This document shows positions 52,407 to 62,014 of a stretch of 64,000 bases of DNA, one piece after another. Position numbers and translations under genes: made by a program. The DNA comes from Chitinophagales bacterium (GTDB lineage: Bacteria; Bacteroidota; Bacteroidia; Chitinophagales; UBA10324): NCBI GenBank assembly GCA_013816805.1, contig JACDDS010000003.1, positions 136,582-200,581 of the forward strand. The letters run 5' to 3'. Numbering within the stretch: position 1 is the first letter of the stretch; the number at the start of each line of letters is the position of its first letter. A model generated the notes under the pieces. The model was not told the origin of the DNA. It did not search any database and was given only the letters and a program-made list of their open reading frames with translations.

Positions 52407-54860
52407 ATGCATACTCAGGATTTTATAAATAATAACATACACGAAAGCAATAGAGAAGACAAATATTACTGCCCGATGCATTGTGAAGGTGATAAGGTTT
52501 ACGATAAGCCCGGGGACTGTCCTGTATGCGGAATGAACCTTGTAAAAGTTTCTTCTGCTGAAAAGCAAAACTCCCTACATACACATGCAAAAGATACACA
52601 GGATAAATGTTATTGCCCCATGCATTGCGAAGGTGATAAAGTTTACGAAAAACCGGGCAACTGTCCTGTATGTGGAATGAACCTGGTGAAAGTTCCTGCA
52701 GTTCCAAAAAAAACTAGTCCGGCACAAACAACTGCTCCTGATACGGGTGGAAAATACACCTGCCCGATGCATCCGGAAATTATAAAAGATGCACCAGGCT
52801 CTTGTCCTATCTGCGGTATGGATTTGGTTCCGCTTCAACCTTCAGAAAATGAAGAAGAAAAACTTTATAAAGAACTCTCAAAAAAGTTTAAAGTGGCAGT
52901 GCTTCTTACTTTTTTCATTTTAATTATTGCCATGTCAGACATGCTTACTGCCAACCCGTTTTTTAAAATAATGAGCCAGGCAGAATGGAATTGGGTTCAG
53001 CTTGTATTTTCATTACCGGTGGTGTTTTACAGTGGATGGATGTTTTTTCGAAGAGCATGGAAATCCATCATCAGTCGCAACTTCAATATGTTTACTTTAA
53101 TTGGCATAGGCACAGGAGTAGCGTTTTTATTTAGTGTGGTGGCTATGCTTTTTCCATACATTTTTCCCAATCAGTTTAAAACTGAAAGCGGAACTGTGTT
53201 TGTTTATTTTGAATCTACAACGGTTATTCTCACCTTAGTTTTATTAGGTCAGTTGCTCGAAGCAAGAGCACACTCTAAAACCAGCGGCGCTATAAAAGAG
53301 TTATTAAAATTAGTTCCATCAGAAGCCACAGTTATTATAGATGGAAATGAAAAGATTATTCCTATAGAGGAAATAATAGAGAAGCAACTGATCAGAGTTA
53401 AGCCCGGCGAAAAGATTGCTGTTGATGGTAAAGTAGTAGAAGGGGAAGCAAGCATAGATGAAAGTATGATTACCGGAGAGCCTATACCTGTGGATAAAAA
53501 AACAGGTGATAAGGTTTCTTCGGGAACAATAAACACTACCAAATCTTTTGTGATGGAAGCAGAAAAAGTGGGTTCGGAAACATTGCTTTCACAAATAATA
53601 AAAATGGTGAATGATGCAAGCCGTTCAAAAGCTCCCATTCAAAAATTAGCCGACAAAATATCCAAGTATTTCGTTCCGGCTGTTGTCATTGTATCAGTTC
53701 TCACCTTTGTTATCTGGGCACTGTTTGGTCCTGAACCAAAATATGTGTATGCCTTTGTAAATGCTATAGCTGTATTAATTATTGCCTGCCCATGCGCTTT
53801 GGGATTGGCTACGCCTATGTCTGTAATGGTGGGTGTTGGTCGTGGAGCACAATCAGGTGTATTAATTAAAAATGCAGAAGCAATTGAAAAAATGAACGGG
53901 ATTGATACACTTATCATTGACAAAACAGGCACCATTACAGAAGGCAAGCCATCAGTAGAAAATATTGCAGCGATTGAAAATTATAATACTGATGATCTGT
54001 TGCAGAAAATTGCTTCTCTAAATAAATATAGCGAGCATCCTTTAGCTGAAGCGGTAGTCAATTATGCTGTTCAAAAAAATATCTCTTTCTCTGCTGTAAA
54101 AGATTTTAATGCCGTAGCAGGTAAAGGTGTTGTAGGAACTCTTGGTGAAAAAAAGATAGCACTTGGCAATAGAAAATTAATGGAAGAAACGCATTCAAGT
54201 ATATCTGAAGATCTGGAGAAGCAGGTAAATGCTGAACAAACAAAAGGCAAAACAGTTTCCTACATTTCTGTTGACGGCATCGCAGCAGGATATATAACCA
54301 TTACAGACAAAATAAAGGAAACGAGCAAAGATGCAGTTCAGCAACTAATTGCTGACAAAATATCAGTCATAATGCTCACAGGAGATAATCAAAGCACTGC
54401 AAAAGCTGTTGCCGATACGTTGAACTTGACGGGTTATAAAGCAGAATATCTTCCGAATGATAAATTGGAAGAAGTAAAACGGTTGCAGAAAGAAGGAAAA
54501 AAGGTAGCGATGGCAGGTGATGGCATTAATGACGCACCTGCATTGGCACAAGCCGATGTGGGCATTGCAATGGGTACAGGTACCGATGTGGCAATAGAAA
54601 GTGCTGCTATTACATTGGTAAAAGGCAATTTGCAGGGCATTGTAAAAGCAAAAAAGTTAAGTCATGCTGTGATGAAAAACATTAAACAAAATCTGTTCTT
54701 CGCTTTTATTTACAATGTTGTTGGTGTTCCTGTTGCAGCCGGCATTTTGTATCCTTTTTTTGGTTTGTTATTATCACCGATGATTGCTGCAGCAGCAATG
54801 AGTGTGAGTTCCGTTTCTGTTATCGGTAATTCACTGCGGTTAAGAAATGTCATTCTCTAA
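52407..54860 (+). CDS. Copper-type P-ATPase with three N-terminal CPMH/CPVCGM modules
   Basis: 817 residues. Three heavy-metal binding modules (PF19335-type) occur at about 20-48, 68-96 and 114-141: YCPMHCEGDKVYDKPGDC..CGMNLVKV, a near copy, and YTCPMHPEIIKDAPGS..CGMDLVPL. The P1B-ATPase core follows, with TGEP (SMITGEPIPV), the transmembrane metal site CPCALGLATPMSVMVG (near 462), phosphorylation site DKTGT (near 506), HP in SEHPLAEAV, and GDGINDAPALAQAD. It exports Cu(I) or a related soft metal across the inner membrane. The first two modules are a 144-bp tandem duplication. No MerR-type regulator or chaperone gene is adjacent. Confidence 0.92.
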   Translation: MHTQDFINNNIHESNREDKYYCPMHCEGDKVYDKPGDCPVCGMNLVKVSSAEKQNSLHTHAKDTQDKCYCPMHCEGDKVYEKPGNCPVCGMNLVKVPAVPKKTSPAQTTAPDTGGKYTCPMHPEIIKDAPGSCPICGMDLVPLQPSENEEEKLYKELSKKFKVAVLLTFFILIIAMSDMLTANPFFKIMSQAEWNWVQLVFSLPVVFYSGWMFFRRAWKSIISRNFNMFTLIGIGTGVAFLFSVVAMLFPYIFPNQFKTESGTVFVYFESTTVILTLVLLGQLLEARAHSKTSGAIKELLKLVPSEATVIIDGNEKIIPIEEIIEKQLIRVKPGEKIAVDGKVVEGEASIDESMITGEPIPVDKKTGDKVSSGTINTTKSFVMEAEKVGSETLLSQIIKMVNDASRSKAPIQKLADKISKYFVPAVVIVSVLTFVIWALFGPEPKYVYAFVNAIAVLIIACPCALGLATPMSVMVGVGRGAQSGVLIKNAEAIEKMNGIDTLIIDKTGTITEGKPSVENIAAIENYNTDDLLQKIASLNKYSEHPLAEAVVNYAVQKNISFSAVKDFNAVAGKGVVGTLGEKKIALGNRKLMEETHSSISEDLEKQVNAEQTKGKTVSYISVDGIAAGYITITDKIKETSKDAVQQLIADKISVIMLTGDNQSTAKAVADTLNLTGYKAEYLPNDKLEEVKRLQKEGKKVAMAGDGINDAPALAQADVGIAMGTGTDVAIESAAITLVKGNLQGIVKAKKLSHAVMKNIKQNLFFAFIYNVVGVPVAAGILYPFFGLLLSPMIAAAAMSVSSVSVIGNSLRLRNVIL

Positions 54861-55195
54861 CAATAAAAATTCCGTATAAACAATAAACCTTCTGTAATCA
54901 ATTCGATGTAAATGAAACCTGCCGGACATGCCGTCATTAAAGAAGATCAATTCTCTTTTAGATAGCAACAAAGTTTAGCATTTGGATTGGAATGCTGTTG
55001 CAGTACTCTCTTGTTGATAATTGCACCAACAACTATCACAACTATACGCAAATAGCTGATGCAACATTAGAGATGGCTGCTAAAGCGCTTAAAGCAGATA
55101 AAGAAGTTGGCTGGCTGTGAAAAATCAATCATGGCAATTGTTGAACTGCGAAAAGGGAGTCAGTCATCTTAAAGCTGCTGTCCGAATGGGTAATC
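54861..55195. other. Region of decayed sequence after the P-ATPase
   Basis: 335 bp without an intact gene. Short open stretches in changing frames (IADATLEMAAKALKADKEVG near 55060-55115, and MKPAGHAVIKEDQ near 54912) look like remnants of a coding sequence, but I cannot name the family. Confidence 0.45.
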
Positions 55196-55887
55196 TCACT
55201 TCACCTCCACCGTGCTCAGCGCCACCTTGTTCCCTTTTCCTTTCAGTTCAATTTCGCCGATAGGAATTTGCTGAAAAGATTTGTCAAAGGCAGCAATCCA
55301 AGCAGCTCATCCGAACAAAGAATTTTCACCTGGTATTCGTTGCATTTGCTTTGGATGCGTGCAGTGGTATTTAATACGTCACCGGAATAGGTGATGTCGC
55401 GCTTGATGATGCCCACTTCTCCGGCGATCACTTTGCCGTAATGGAGGCCGGCTTTAAATTCCGGTACCAGGCCATAAATGGATTCGTACTTCTCTTTCAT
55501 TTCATAAATTTTTTTTCTCATGTCGAAGAAGCAGTTAAGGCATTGGTTGTTGTCGATTCCGTTTTTCAATTTCCAGGAGATCACAATTTCATCTCCAACA
55601 TACTGGTAGATTTCTCCCTTGTTGTGGATGATGGGATTGGTGATGTCTGCAAAAAAATCTTTGAGCAGGCTGTGGTAATTTTTATTTCCTAATTTTCCGG
55701 CAATGGTGGTGGAAGAGGCTAAGTCAACAAACATGAACATGTGCTCCTCTTCTCTTGGTGAATGGTATTTTCCCATGATGAAGCTCCACAAGATGCCTTG
55801 TCCGAACTTATCACTGATCTGGAGAAAAAACTGCGTAAGCGCTACTGCGCCGGACCAGGCTACTATATTTTGGGCTGTCCTGATCAC
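55196..55887 (-). pseudogene. Class III adenylate/guanylate cyclase, frameshifted and N-terminally shortened
   Basis: The frame from 55887 to 55243 encodes most of a cyclase catalytic domain: MFVDLASSTTIAGKLG with metal-binding Asp, GEIYQYVGDEIVISW with the second Asp, and GDVLNTTARIQSKC. It lacks the usual multi-helix membrane part ahead of ISDKFGQGILWSFIMGKYH. At about 55285 the frame is lost. The true C-terminus, DKSFQQIPIGEIELKGKGNK, continues in another frame to a stop at 55198-55196. Family members sense an unknown signal and make cAMP or cGMP. One base change would restore the domain, so sequence error cannot be excluded, but the missing N-terminus suggests decay. Confidence 0.72.
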
Positions 55888-56046
55888 TTTACTTTATATC
55901 ATTTTGTTTTTTTTCATAAATCTATCGCAGATATATGTTGCACTTTTTATTCTAAGTATTTTCAACCTATAAATAATGATTGATAGCTGGAAATTGTATA
56001 AAAGCACAAATGAAGCATTAAACCTTTTAATTCTTTAAGTGAGGAG

Positions 56047-56318
56047 TTGCAAAAAATTATAACGGTTTTCAAACTGGTGAAAACTGCAGGGTTATTTGTT
56101 TACCCCATTTGGGCAGCCGGTGGCTTTATCTTAGGTGGCTTTTGGGGTTTGGGTAAATCTGTAGATGCAATTTTATATAACACCAGGATGATAACATTTT
56201 CAGGTATAACTGTTTTAGTTTTGGTTCCTATATGTTATTATACTTCAAAATGGAGGTTCATTATGCTTAGGGGAAACACCTGAAAAAGTTGAAAAACCTG
56301 ATTGATGGATTAAGCTAA
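56047..56318 (+). pseudogene. Small two-helix membrane protein, frameshifted and with an internal stop
   Basis: A TTG-started frame (78 codons) with hydrophobic helices (KTAGLFVYPIWAAGGFILGG, FSGITVLVLVPICYY) ends at 56283. In another frame the 3' part reads HYA, a TAG, then GKHLKKLKNLIDGLS ending at 56318, which looks like the natural C-terminus. Family not recognised. No ATG start is available. Confidence 0.5.
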
Positions 56319-56333
56319 AAAACCAAAAATCAA

Positions 56334-57261
56334 ATGCAGACAATAATCGGATCCGGTGGAACTATTGGGTTTCCATTAGCGAAAGAGTTAAAAAAATATA
56401 CCAATGACATCAGGCTGGTAAGTCGCCACCCAAAAAAAGTAAACGAAAACGATGAACTTTTTCCAATGGATGTAAACGATTTAAACCTGCTGGATAAAGC
56501 AATAGCTGGTAGCGAAATAGTGTATATCACTATTGGTTTTGATTACAATCTTAAAGTTTGGCAAACAACATGGGTGCCTTTCATGCAGGCTATTATCAGT
56601 GCGTGTAAAAAACACCATTCAAAATTGGTTTTCTTTGATAACGTGTACATGTATGCAAAGTCCGCCATACCCCATATGACTGAAAATTCTCCAATACAAC
56701 CACCAAGCAAGAAAGGAGAAGTAAGAAGGCAAATACATGAAATGATCATGACCGAAGCTGAGCAAAACAGTCTTTCTGCATTTATAGCGAGGTCAGCCGA
56801 TTTTTATGGTCCCGATACAAACAAAAGCGTGCTTGGAGAAGTTGTTTTGAAAAATTTAATGAAGGGAAAAAAGGCACAGGCATTCGGCAGCTTAGACAAA
56901 ATTCATACATACACTTATACAACGGATGCGGCTAAAGCAACAGCGATACTTGGCAACACAGAAGATGCTTATAACCAGGTTTGGCATGTACCTACAACAA
57001 AGAAAAAATTAACCTCCAAACAATGGATTGAGTTAACTGCAAGCGAACTTAAAGTGGAGCCAAAAATTCAAAAGGTTCCTACATGGCTGCTGTACGCTCT
57101 GGGAATATTTAATCCGTTGATGAAAGAATTCGGAGATGATGTATCAGAATGAACTGGATTATATTTTTGACAGCAGTAAATTTGAGAACAGATTTGGCAT
57201 ATATTCTACCACTCCTGAAGAAGGCATCAGAACCACTATTGAATATTTAAAGCGTGGCTGA
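56334..57261 (+). pseudogene. NAD(P)-dependent epimerase/dehydratase, frameshifted near the C-terminus
   Basis: 272 intact codons from ATG 56334 with the Rossmann motif IGSGGTIGFPLAKELKK (GxxGxxG), LVFFDNVYMY and RSADFYGP. The frame stops at 57152 after FGDDVSE, but the next frame continues MMYQNELDYIFDSSKFENRF then TTPEEGIRTTIEYLKRG to a stop at 57261, exactly the expected extended-SDR ending. One base changed near 57132. Most of the domain, including the cofactor site, remains, so the shortened protein might fold. Substrate unknown. Confidence 0.72.
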
Positions 57262-57383
57262 ATAGTTATTACTTTAATAATTATAAAGAACGAAACCACT
57301 GCTTATCGAAGTGCATCACCATCCACATTATCCAATTTAGAAAGTAAGATCAACTTCACTTTGTAATATATAGACAGAGAAGC

Positions 57384-57441
57384 TCAAATAAAAAAGCACA
57401 TCTGCCGACGAACCTTCAGGTTGTCAGCATTGATGTGCTTT
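57384..57441 (-). terminator. Rho-independent terminator of the tRNA-Asp gene
   Basis: Long hairpin with outer stem AAAGCACATC/GATGTGCTTT and a further inner stem (TGCCGAC with GTCAGCA, one mismatch). On the minus strand it is followed by a T-rich run. It begins 2 bp past the tRNA 3' end. Confidence 0.8.
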
Positions 57442-57442
57442 G

Positions 57443-57516
57443 CGGTCCGGATGGGACTCGAACCCACGACCTCCGCCGTGACAGGGCAGCATTCTAACCA
57501 ACTAAACTACCGGACC
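57443..57516 (-). tRNA. tRNA-Asp (anticodon GTC)
   Basis: On the minus strand it reads GGTCCGG at the 5' end pairing with CCGGACC at the 3' end, discriminator G, D-arm with TTGG, and anticodon loop CTGTCAC with GTC. The T-arm is GTGGGTTCGAGTCCCAT. 74 nt, no encoded CCA. All arms fold normally. Confidence 0.95.
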
Positions 57517-57646
57517 AAAATATAAGGCGACAAAAATAATATTTTTCTACACAGAAACCGAATCGTTCCAATTAATTTGAAATATCTTGCCGCTCATAGA
57601 AAAAATAAAAATAGGAACAGCTATTAACTTAATTTAAAAAAATAAA

Positions 57647-57979
57647 ATGGATCATCAGAAAATAACAACAGCATTTATATTAGATGGATATAAAATTTCA
57701 AAAAGCCTGGGTGTTGTTCGGGGTATTACCGTGCGTTCAAGGAACATACTGGAAAACATTGGTGCCATGTTTCAAACACTTGCAGGTGGAAATATTTCTA
57801 TCTACACAGAATTATGTGAAAAAACAAGAGAAGAGGCATTGGAATTAATGGTTGGCCACGCCGAACAACTAGGCGCCAATGCAATCATAGGTTTCCGTTA
57901 CGATGCCAATGAAGTGATGGATGGCGTTACCGAGGTGCTAGCTTATGGAACAGCAGTAATAGTGGAAGTTTCCCTCTAA
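57647..57979 (+). CDS. YbjQ/UPF0145 family protein (PF01906)
   Basis: 110 residues, the full length of the family. It shows the conserved start GYKISKSLGVVRGITVRSRN and the core LVGHAEQLGANAIIGFRYD-like segment (MVGHAEQLGANAIIGFRYDA) ending YGTAVIVE. The structure forms a pentameric ring, and it is sometimes annotated as heavy-metal binding, a weakly supported role. ATG at 57647, single-gene unit. Confidence 0.85.
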   Translation: MDHQKITTAFILDGYKISKSLGVVRGITVRSRNILENIGAMFQTLAGGNISIYTELCEKTREEALELMVGHAEQLGANAIIGFRYDANEVMDGVTEVLAYGTAVIVEVSL

Positions 57980-58030
57980 TATGTAATGGAAAATATTTAA
58001 AATTAGTCCTCAGCAATCATTTCCAATCCA

Positions 58031-59377
58031 TCAATGCTGCAACACTTCTTCTTTTTTTACCGTCATCAGCAGTAAGAGCCCGGCCACAAAAAATACAATC
58101 AGGACTAAAACGGTGTTGCGCATATTTCCGGTAAGCTCTGTAATTAAACCGTAGAGCAATGTTCCGCAGACAGTAGCTACCTTTTCCGTAGCGTCATAAA
58201 AGCTGAAGAAAGAAGCCGTGTCTCTGGTTTGAGGAAGCAGCTTTGAATAGGTGGAGCGTGACAGCGATTGAATACCACCCATCACCATTCCCACGGCAAA
58301 GGCAACTCCATAAAACTGATATTCTGTTTGAAGGAAATAAGCTGCAATGCAGATTCCTATCCAGATAAATATAGCAAGGGTAAGACCGGCTATGTTACCA
58401 AACCTCCTGGAGATGCGCGCAAATAACGTAGCGCCTATAATGGCAACCAGCTGGATAATCAGAACCGTGATAATTAACTTCGACTGATCCAATTTTAAAA
58501 CATCCGTCCCGAAGATGGTGGCGAGGTACATAACCGTTTGCACGGCACTGTTGTAAAAAAAGAATGCTGTCAGGAATTTTTTTAAGCTTGGATGCAGACG
58601 CAGCTCGAGCCATACTTTCCGTAATTCGGAGTAGCCTCCGAAGAAGGAGCTCATTTGTGATTTCGGTTTCTCTTTTAAGTGATTATCAGTTACAGGCTCA
58701 TACTTGAATCGCTTTAATGCTCTAAATGGAATCTGTGCAAATCCAGCCCACCATATTCCCACCATCAGGAATGAAATCTTTGTAGGCATGCCCGGATCAG
58801 TAAAACCAAAGACACCGTAAAACTGGATCATCACCAGGTTGATGATCAGCAAAATCACACTGCCGATGTAACCCAATGAAAATCCTTTAGCGCTTACCCG
58901 ATCCTGCTCTGGTTCATCTGCAATTTCCTTGAGGTAGGCATTGTAATAAACGAGGCTTCCTGCAAAGCCAATGCTTGCCAAAACAAAGAAGCTGATGCCC
59001 CAGGTGATGTTTTCCCCCGTAAACCAATAGAGTGCCGCGCAACTGGCAGAACCCATGTAGCAAAAAAACTTCATGAAGCTTAACTTATTTCCGCGGAAAT
59101 CTGCGATGGGAGCAAGGAGGGGAGAAATGAGTGCAACCATTAAAAAGGAAAAAGAAAGGGCGTACGCATATAGTGCCCCATTATTAAAAGACCTTCCGAG
59201 AAATGCTACGTTTCCATTATTTATGTTTCCTGTTACAGTGGTATAATAAATAGGAAATATTGCCGTGGTGATGGAGAGCGAATAGACAGAATTTGCCCAG
59301 TCGTACATTGCCCAGCCGTTGATGAGTTTCTTATCCCCGCGTTTTAATATTTTACTCATGCTGATGGTCTTCTGCAC
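58031..59377 (-). CDS. MFS transporter, UMF1/Atg22-like family
   Basis: 448 residues with about 12 membrane helices. The N-terminal motif INGWAMYDWANSVYSLSITT is the UMF1 signature, and the cytoplasmic loop between helices 6 and 7 is charged (FKYEPVTDNHLKEKPKSQ). Later helices include MGGIQSLSRSTYSKLLPQTR. It moves an unknown solute at the inner membrane. The start at 59377 lies just 12 bp after the T-run of the upstream terminator. ATG at 59359 (MSKILKRGDKK) is also possible. Confidence 0.86.
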   Translation of the reverse strand: MQKTISMSKILKRGDKKLINGWAMYDWANSVYSLSITTAIFPIYYTTVTGNINNGNVAFLGRSFNNGALYAYALSFSFLMVALISPLLAPIADFRGNKLSFMKFFCYMGSASCAALYWFTGENITWGISFFVLASIGFAGSLVYYNAYLKEIADEPEQDRVSAKGFSLGYIGSVILLIINLVMIQFYGVFGFTDPGMPTKISFLMVGIWWAGFAQIPFRALKRFKYEPVTDNHLKEKPKSQMSSFFGGYSELRKVWLELRLHPSLKKFLTAFFFYNSAVQTVMYLATIFGTDVLKLDQSKLIITVLIIQLVAIIGATLFARISRRFGNIAGLTLAIFIWIGICIAAYFLQTEYQFYGVAFAVGMVMGGIQSLSRSTYSKLLPQTRDTASFFSFYDATEKVATVCGTLLYGLITELTGNMRNTVLVLIVFFVAGLLLLMTVKKEEVLQH

Positions 59378-59388
59378 AATATCGCAGA

Positions 59389-59429
59389 AAAAAAATAATC
59401 CTCTTTAGGCAATTTGCTTAAAGAGGATT
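59389..59429 (-). terminator. Rho-independent terminator of the antiporter gene
   Basis: 11-bp perfect stem AATCCTCTTTA/TAAAGAGGATT with an 11-nt loop. On the minus strand a T-run (about eight Ts) follows. It lies 18 bp after the antiporter stop and directly before the MFS gene start. Confidence 0.85.
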
Positions 59430-59446
59430 ACACCAACCATTATATT

Positions 59447-60754
59447 TTATACAATGGATTCCACTTCTGGGTTTACTATTACCCGCATTTTCTTCGGAAT
59501 CACCACTTCACCATGCTTTACTTCATGTCTCAGAAGGAATACTTTCATCATGGGTCCTGCCATAAGTATGGTCACCATCGTCATTACTACCAGGCCAACG
59601 AAAATACGTTCGTCAATAATTTTTGCCTGAAGCGCAAGTAAGCCAAGAACAATTTCCATTGATCCGCGTGCATTCATCCCAAATGCAACTGCCAGTGACT
59701 CATTTTTATTTAACCCTCCCACACGAGCCCCGATACCTGCGCCTACCAATTTGGCAATGCAGGCCACTGTAAGAATAAACAGGACTACAGTAAGATCAAA
59801 ATTGGCAACGAAATTGACCCGTAAGCCAATGGATGCAAAGAATAAAGGAGCAAAAATATTAGTGATAAACTGATGTAAAATATTTTTATTCTTTTCTGTA
59901 AAATGCTTTGAATCACCAACAGCAACACCCATTAAAAACGCACCAAACACGCCGCGTATGCCCAGGTATTCGGTAACCAATGCTCCTATCAAACAGAAAA
60001 TGATGCCTGCTGTAAGAGAGCCGCCGGGTTGGTTTAAATTGTTGTTTGACCATTGCAGCGCTTTATTAATAAACCATCTTCCGGCCGTCATTACCAAAGC
60101 AACAAAAACCAATACCATTCCTACAGATCCGAATGCGTTCCCTTCGGATTTATTCATCAATTGCAGGATAATGGAAAATAATATCCAACCAAAGAAGTCA
60201 TCGATCATGGCTGCAGTTAAAGTAAGCATGCCAATTTTGGTTTTAAGAATATTAAGATCCATAAGGATTTTCGCACAAACCGAAAGCGCCGTAATAGAAA
60301 GTGCTGTGCCGAAGAACATAGCTGGAATAAGAAGGCTTCCGGATGATGCAGGGAAAAGCAGGTCATGAAAAAACCATACCGTTGCAAAGCCGAGGGTAAA
60401 CGGAAATAAAAGGCCGGCCAGGCTGATGGATGCAGCATGCCTGCCATATTTCCGGATCTTACCTAATTCTACTTCTAATCCTGCAACAAACATCAGGATG
60501 ATGATACCGATATTTGCAAGGCCGTCGAATGCAGAATATGATTTTGGCTGGCTTAAGAAGATGGAGTGGAACAAATCAGGAACATAGGTCCCAATCAGCG
60601 AAGGACCAAGAATGACGCCTGCAAGAATTTCACCTATAACGGCAGGCTGATTAAATTTACGGAACAGCTCGCCAAGCAATCGCGCTGAAATGAACACGAT
60701 GCTTACAATAATTAGAAAGTTTAAAGTTTCTGCTGAGGAAAGTTTGGAGACCAT
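59447..60754 (-). CDS. Cation:proton antiporter, CPA2 (KefB/NhaS3-type) family
   Basis: 435 residues with about 12 helices. Conserved segments are QPAVIGEILAGVILGPSLIG, the ion-binding-type region LTAAMIDDFFGWILFSI with adjacent acidic residues, LIGALVTEYLGIRGVFGAFLMG and FGMNARGSMEIVLGLLALQ. It exchanges Na+ or K+ for protons across the inner membrane. There is no TrkA-N regulatory domain, so it is a short CPA2 form. Terminated by a strong hairpin. Confidence 0.88.
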   Translation of the reverse strand: MVSKLSSAETLNFLIIVSIVFISARLLGELFRKFNQPAVIGEILAGVILGPSLIGTYVPDLFHSIFLSQPKSYSAFDGLANIGIIILMFVAGLEVELGKIRKYGRHAASISLAGLLFPFTLGFATVWFFHDLLFPASSGSLLIPAMFFGTALSITALSVCAKILMDLNILKTKIGMLTLTAAMIDDFFGWILFSIILQLMNKSEGNAFGSVGMVLVFVALVMTAGRWFINKALQWSNNNLNQPGGSLTAGIIFCLIGALVTEYLGIRGVFGAFLMGVAVGDSKHFTEKNKNILHQFITNIFAPLFFASIGLRVNFVANFDLTVVLFILTVACIAKLVGAGIGARVGGLNKNESLAVAFGMNARGSMEIVLGLLALQAKIIDERIFVGLVVMTMVTILMAGPMMKVFLLRHEVKHGEVVIPKKMRVIVNPEVESIV

Positions 60755-61029
60755 AGGCTAAGCGTTTAAAATTAAAAGTGGTTAAGTGGTTAGAATTTTT
60801 AAGGGAATAATAATTAGACAAAAATTTTGTTCAGTAGGACTACTATTGACGCGATAAAAATAAAAGTAATAATTTAAAATCCTACTAATTTGGTAGAATT
60901 AATCTATCATATAGATTAAAGGATTTTAAGAATTGCACTATCTATCGTTTAATTGCTTTCATACATTTCATTATCAGATATGTATAGATGGTTTATTAAA
61001 TTATGGTGTGTTTTCATAAAGCTCATTAT
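60755..61029. other. Gap upstream of the antiporter gene and the small 61030 gene
   Basis: 275 bp, very AT-rich. The stretches GTAGGACTACTAT (60834) and ATCCTACTAATTTGGTAG (60879) contain short inverted matches that may form a weak hairpin. No coding frame or clear promoter is visible. Confidence 0.4.
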
Positions 61030-61233
61030 ATGTACATAATTAAGATTAAAGGAAAAGTTAAGATCCCGGATTACATACAACTGCGGGATGACCAGTTTAC
61101 TTTACTTGCCTATTTCAGGGCAGACCGGCCGCAGGAGACATTGAAAAAACTAGGATTGAGTGACAAGGAAGAGCACATTAAAAAATTGATTTCTGAAATT
61201 CCGTATGGGAAAATCAAAAAGGTTACCATCTGA
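61030..61233 (+). CDS. Small conserved hypothetical protein upstream of ftsE
   Basis: 67 residues from ATG at 61030 (MYIIKIKGKVKIPDYIQL). A longer start at 61003 adds nine residues that look unnatural. A compact, charged alpha/beta protein ending IPYGKIKKVTI, with a repeated helix KEEHIKKLI. It resembles small soluble proteins preceding ftsE in Bacteroidota, but I do not know a family name or function. An 88-bp gap separates it from ftsE. Confidence 0.65.
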   Translation: MYIIKIKGKVKIPDYIQLRDDQFTLLAYFRADRPQETLKKLGLSDKEEHIKKLISEIPYGKIKKVTI

Positions 61234-61321
61234 AAATGTTAAATGATCTGATGGTAAATTGCATTCATAATTTCAGTTTAATCAAGGTTAAACCTCTTAT
61301 AAGTAAAATTTAAAAGAAACA

Positions 61322-62014
61322 ATGGAGACTATTATTGAATTGAGGGATGTCCAGATTTTCCAGCAGGAAACATTAGTGCTCAGTCATGTGAACCTGACTG
61401 TAAGAGAGGGTGAATTTGCATATGTTGTCGGGAAAACAGGAAGCGGGAAAAGCTCATTATTAAAGATATTATATGGTGATCTGCACCTTTCAAATGGCCA
61501 TGGTGTAGTAGCTGGCTATGATCTGAAGAAGCTTACATGGAAACATTTGCCATACCTGAGAAGAAAGCTTGGAATAATTTTTCAGGACTTTCAATTGTTG
61601 ACCGACCGGAGCGTAGAAAGTAACCTGAGCTTTACATTGCATGCAACAGGTTGGAAGGATAAGAAAAAAATGCAGGAGCGCATACATGAAGTGCTTGACC
61701 TTGTTGGGCTGCGAACGAAAGGCTTTAAAATGCCTCACGAGCTTTCAGGCGGAGAGCAGCAGCGGGTAGTAATAGCGAGAGCACTGCTTAACCATCCTGA
61801 AATTATTCTGGCAGACGAGCCAACAGGAAACCTGGACCCGGATACCTCAGATGAAATCCTGAAATTACTTCTTGAGATAACTCAGAGATCCAAGACAGCG
61901 ATATTATTTGCTTCCCATGATTTTTTAACGATACAGAAATGGTCATCGAGAACTTTAAAATGTGAAAATGGCAGGGTCATTGACTCACTGCAAACAGCAG
62001 CGGAAGCAGTTTAG
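61322..62014 (+). CDS. ftsE: Cell division ATP-binding protein FtsE
   Basis: 230 residues. ABC ATPase with Walker [17 protein letters not shown]-loop [11 protein letters not shown], signature [16 protein letters not shown] and Walker [17 protein letters not shown] followed by H-loop ASHD. The NLDPDTS and short length identify FtsE, partner of the membrane protein FtsX that controls cell-wall hydrolysis at division. ftsX is not next to it. Its end overlaps the convergent glycosyltransferase by 38 bp. Confidence 0.86.
   Translation: METIIELRDVQIFQQETLVLSHVNLTVREGEFAYVVGKTGSGKSSLLKILYGDLHLSNGHGVVAGYDLKKLTWKHLPYLRRKLGIIFQDFQLLTDRSVESNLSFTLHATGWKDKKKMQERIHEVLDLVGLRTKGFKMPHELSGGEQQRVVIARALLNHPEIILADEPTGNLDPDTSDEILKLLLEITQRSKTAILFASHDFLTIQKWSSRTLKCENGRVIDSLQTAAEAV

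Noticed and set aside
54861-55195. Copper chaperone or regulator gene after the P-ATPase
   Set aside because: No continuous frame, no CxxC metal-binding motif, and stops in all frames. Left as unidentified remnant.
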